A DNA stretch of 64,000 nucleotides. It comes from Cloacibacterium sp. TD35. Lineage in GTDB: Bacteria > Bacteroidota > Bacteroidia > Flavobacteriales > Weeksellaceae. This document shows, in pieces, positions 62,456-64,000 of this stretch; within the stretch, counting starts at the first letter, position 1; each line of letters begins with the position of its first letter. The stretch lies in contig NZ_CP104850.1 in assembly GCF_028864635.1 (NCBI RefSeq), positions 1,804,001-1,868,000 on the forward strand, written 5' to 3'. The notes beneath the pieces are model-generated. The model was not told the DNA's origin, made no database searches, and worked only from the letters and a program-made list of their open reading frames with translations. A program made the position numbers and the translations under genes.

Positions 62456-62480
62456 TTGTGGTTTTAGAATATTTAAAAAA

Positions 62481-62515
62481 TCTCATGTCTCATATCTTGT
62501 ATCTCACATCTATTT
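62481..62515. repeat. Heptad repeats upstream of the LolD-type gene
   Basis: Five consecutive heptamers: TCTCATG, TCTCATA, TCTTGTA, TCTCACA, TCTATTT. Same TCTCnnn pattern and same 7-base period as the pdhA-pdhC gap, 1.7 kb away. They end three bases before the -7 element at 62518. Confidence 0.65.
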
Positions 62516-62517
62516 AC

Positions 62518-62525
62518 TATTTTTG
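62518..62525 (+). promoter_or_regulatory. -7 element TATTTTTG of the LolD-type gene
   Basis: Exact match four bases (AACT) before the ATG at 62530; leaderless mRNA expected. Confidence 0.6.
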
Positions 62526-62529
62526 AACT

Positions 62530-63195
62530 ATGATTAAAGCGAAAAATATTCACAAATCTTACGGTGATTTAGAAGTTCTAAAGGGAGTAGACTTAGAAAT
62601 AAAAACAGGAGAAATTGTTTCAATTGTTGGGGAATCAGGAGCTGGTAAATCTACTTTGTTGCACATTCTGGGAACTTTAGATTTACCTTCACATATTGAT
62701 AAATACGGAACTGAATTAACGATAGGTGATCAATCGTTTCTAAAAATGAATGACAGAGAGATTTCTAAGTTTAGAAATGAAAACATAGGATTCGTATTTC
62801 AGCATCATCAATTATTACCAGAATTTACAGCTTTAGAAAATGTACTGATGCCAACGAGAATTTCTGGGAAAAACGAAAAAGAATCTATGGATAAAGCATT
62901 TCTGTTGTTCGAAGAATTACACATTGCGCATAGAATTCAGCATAAACCGAAAGAACTATCTGGTGGTGAAGCGCAGCGTGTAGCCGTAGCCAGAGCTTTA
63001 ATCAATTCTCCGAAAATTATTTTTGCAGACGAACCCACTGGAAACTTAGATTCTAAAAATGCAGATGCACTACATCAACTTTTCTTTGATTTAAGAGACA
63101 GATATAATCAGACTTTTGTGATTGTAACACACAATAAAGAACTGGCAGAAAGTACTGATAGAAAATTAGTGATGAAAGACGGACTTATTTTATAA
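62530..63195 (+). CDS. ABC transporter ATP-binding protein, LolD-like
   Basis: 221 residues. Walker A GESGAGKST (34-42), Q-loop VFQHHQLLPEFTALENV, signature LSGGEAQRVAVARAL, Walker B IIFADEPTGNLD and H-loop VIVTHN. The LLPEFTALENVLMP segment and length match LolD/MacB-type ATPases that extract lipoproteins from the inner membrane (LolCDE). The permease genes are not in the window, so partnership is not proven. Regulated by heptad repeats immediately upstream of its promoter is possible. Confidence 0.85.
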   Translation: MIKAKNIHKSYGDLEVLKGVDLEIKTGEIVSIVGESGAGKSTLLHILGTLDLPSHIDKYGTELTIGDQSFLKMNDREISKFRNENIGFVFQHHQLLPEFTALENVLMPTRISGKNEKESMDKAFLLFEELHIAHRIQHKPKELSGGEAQRVAVARALINSPKIIFADEPTGNLDSKNADALHQLFFDLRDRYNQTFVIVTHNKELAESTDRKLVMKDGLIL

Positions 63196-63223
63196 AAGAA
63201 CCAAGTTTAGCTTAACCTAAAGA

Positions 63224-63901
63224 ATGTCCATAAAATTCCTTTCAGAAGATGATAGACCAAGAGAAAAGTTTCTTTTGAAGGGTAAATCTGCGCTTTCAGA
63301 TTCAGAATTATTAGCGATTATTTTAGGAAGCGGGAATACAGAAGAATCTGCGGTAGAACTGGCTCAGAAAATTTTGAAAAGTGTAGGTAATAACTGGCAA
63401 AACCTGAGTTTACTTTCTATAAAAGATTTAATGAAATTCAAGGGAATTGGTGAAGCGAAAGCCATTTCTATTGCTACTGCACTGGAAATTGGCAGAAGAA
63501 AAGCTTCACAAGAAATTCCAGAAAAATTAGTTATAAAAAGTTCTGAACAAGCCTATAAAATACTTTTACCACATCTTTCTGACCTCAGAACAGAAGAGTT
63601 TTGGGTAATTTTTTTGAACCAGAAAAATCAACTGATTAAAAAATCACAAATTTCAAAAGGTGGTATTTCTGCAACTCATGTAGATGTGAGAGTGCTCTTT
63701 AAAGAAGCTTTAGATAATTTTTCTACCAGTATCATTGTAGCACATAATCATCCTACTGGTGTTCTCACGCCTAGTGAAGCAGACATTAGAATGACTAAAA
63801 ATATTCAACATGCTGGTGAAATTTTAGACATTAAATTATTTGACCATATCATCATTGGCGAAAATTCATTTTACAGTTTTGCAGAAGTAGGTTTATTATG
63901 A
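63224..63901 (+). CDS. radC: RadC-family JAB-domain protein
   Basis: 225 residues. N-terminal helix-hairpin-helix region (LMKFKGIGEAKAISIATALEIGRR), then a JAB/MPN metalloprotease-like domain with the zinc motif HNHPTG...SEAD, preceded by THVDVRVLFKEALDNFSTSIIVAHNHPTG. Historically called a DNA-repair protein, but that role is doubtful and the molecular function is unknown. Its stop overlaps the next start by ATGA. Confidence 0.92.
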   Translation: MSIKFLSEDDRPREKFLLKGKSALSDSELLAIILGSGNTEESAVELAQKILKSVGNNWQNLSLLSIKDLMKFKGIGEAKAISIATALEIGRRKASQEIPEKLVIKSSEQAYKILLPHLSDLRTEEFWVIFLNQKNQLIKKSQISKGGISATHVDVRVLFKEALDNFSTSIIVAHNHPTGVLTPSEADIRMTKNIQHAGEILDIKLFDHIIIGENSFYSFAEVGLL

Positions 63902-64000
63902 TAAAGCAACTGAAATATGAAGAAATAGACTGGCTGAAATATCAAAATTGTTTAGATAATTCTGAACAAAAAATATATTCTGCTGAAAAAAAATTTCTAG
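63898..64000 (+). CDS. Start of an unidentified gene (right edge)
   Basis: ATG at 63898 overlaps the radC stop (ATGA), and the frame is open for 34 codons to the window edge. The visible sequence, MIKQLKYEEIDWLKYQNCL and onward, is a soluble acidic/basic mix with no signal peptide. Tight coupling with radC suggests one transcript. Too little is visible to assign a family. Confidence 0.7.
   Translation, partial: MIKQLKYEEIDWLKYQNCLDNSEQKIYSAEKKFL

Overview
The window is a low-GC, gene-dense stretch of a Bacteroidota chromosome, most like the Flavobacteriales family Weeksellaceae (Chryseobacterium/Cloacibacterium-type); the genus cannot be fixed from the sequence alone. The evidence is a subtilase with a type IX secretion tail, a fused SecDF, CarboxypepD/TonB-type outer-membrane receptors, a gliding-bacteria style M1 peptidase, and dozens of TAnnTTTG promoter elements (the Bacteroidota -7 box) just upstream of genes. 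No rRNA, tRNA, insertion sequence, phage or CRISPR array was seen.

Layout. 1-10.5 kb: tail of an outer-membrane protein, a secreted unknown, a DEAD-box helicase, an SGNH hydrolase, a MOCOS-type aminotransferase, a YqhD aldehyde reductase, PEP carboxylase and a secreted subtilase. 10.5-13.2 kb: a sugar-nucleotide trio (DegT aminotransferase, GalE, cytidylyltransferase). 13.2-18.5 kb: a TonB-like receptor, MltG, DapF, PnuC. 18.7-29.7 kb: amino-acid permease, BNR propeller protein, HemN, SecDF, Tet-type MFS pump, TatA-PAP2 pair, RlmH and a BrkB-type membrane protein. 29.7-32.5 kb: a BtuB-type receptor behind a cobalamin riboswitch with a possible attenuator, and cytidine deaminase. 32.6-44.2 kb: OYE-type reductase, NhaA, RelA/SpoT, stress-protein-like gene, DacB-histidine kinase, M1 peptidase, NtrC-like regulator, YggS.

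44.2-48.6 kb is a complete arsenic operon: ArsR, ArsM, a second methyltransferase, an HMA-CDF hybrid membrane protein, ArsC and Acr3, with a palindromic operator lying on the promoter. 48.6-51.1 kb: sirtuin, small unknown, amidase. 51.2-54.8 kb is a copper module: thioesterase, a regulator that fuses a CxxC metal-binding domain to an AraC helix-turn-helix, and a CopA-type ATPase. 55-59.5 kb: aldo/keto reductase, a GC-rich structured intergenic element, an RRM RNA-binding protein, a DUF4153 membrane protein with a BlaI-type regulator, and a PAP2-like gene interrupted by a stop at codon 3. 59.6-64 kb: PDH E1-alpha and E2, a LolD-type ATPase, RadC and the start of one more gene.

The observations I consider most worth a look are: a class of probably leaderless genes built as TAnnTTTG-N4-ATG; the interrupted PAP2-like gene; the HMA-CDF protein inside the ars operon whose predicted metal site has lost its histidine; the HMA-AraC copper regulator; two sets of heptad (TCTCnnn) tandem repeats flanking pdhC; and the structured element at about 55.9-56.0 kb. 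I did not find a system that is clearly unprecedented.
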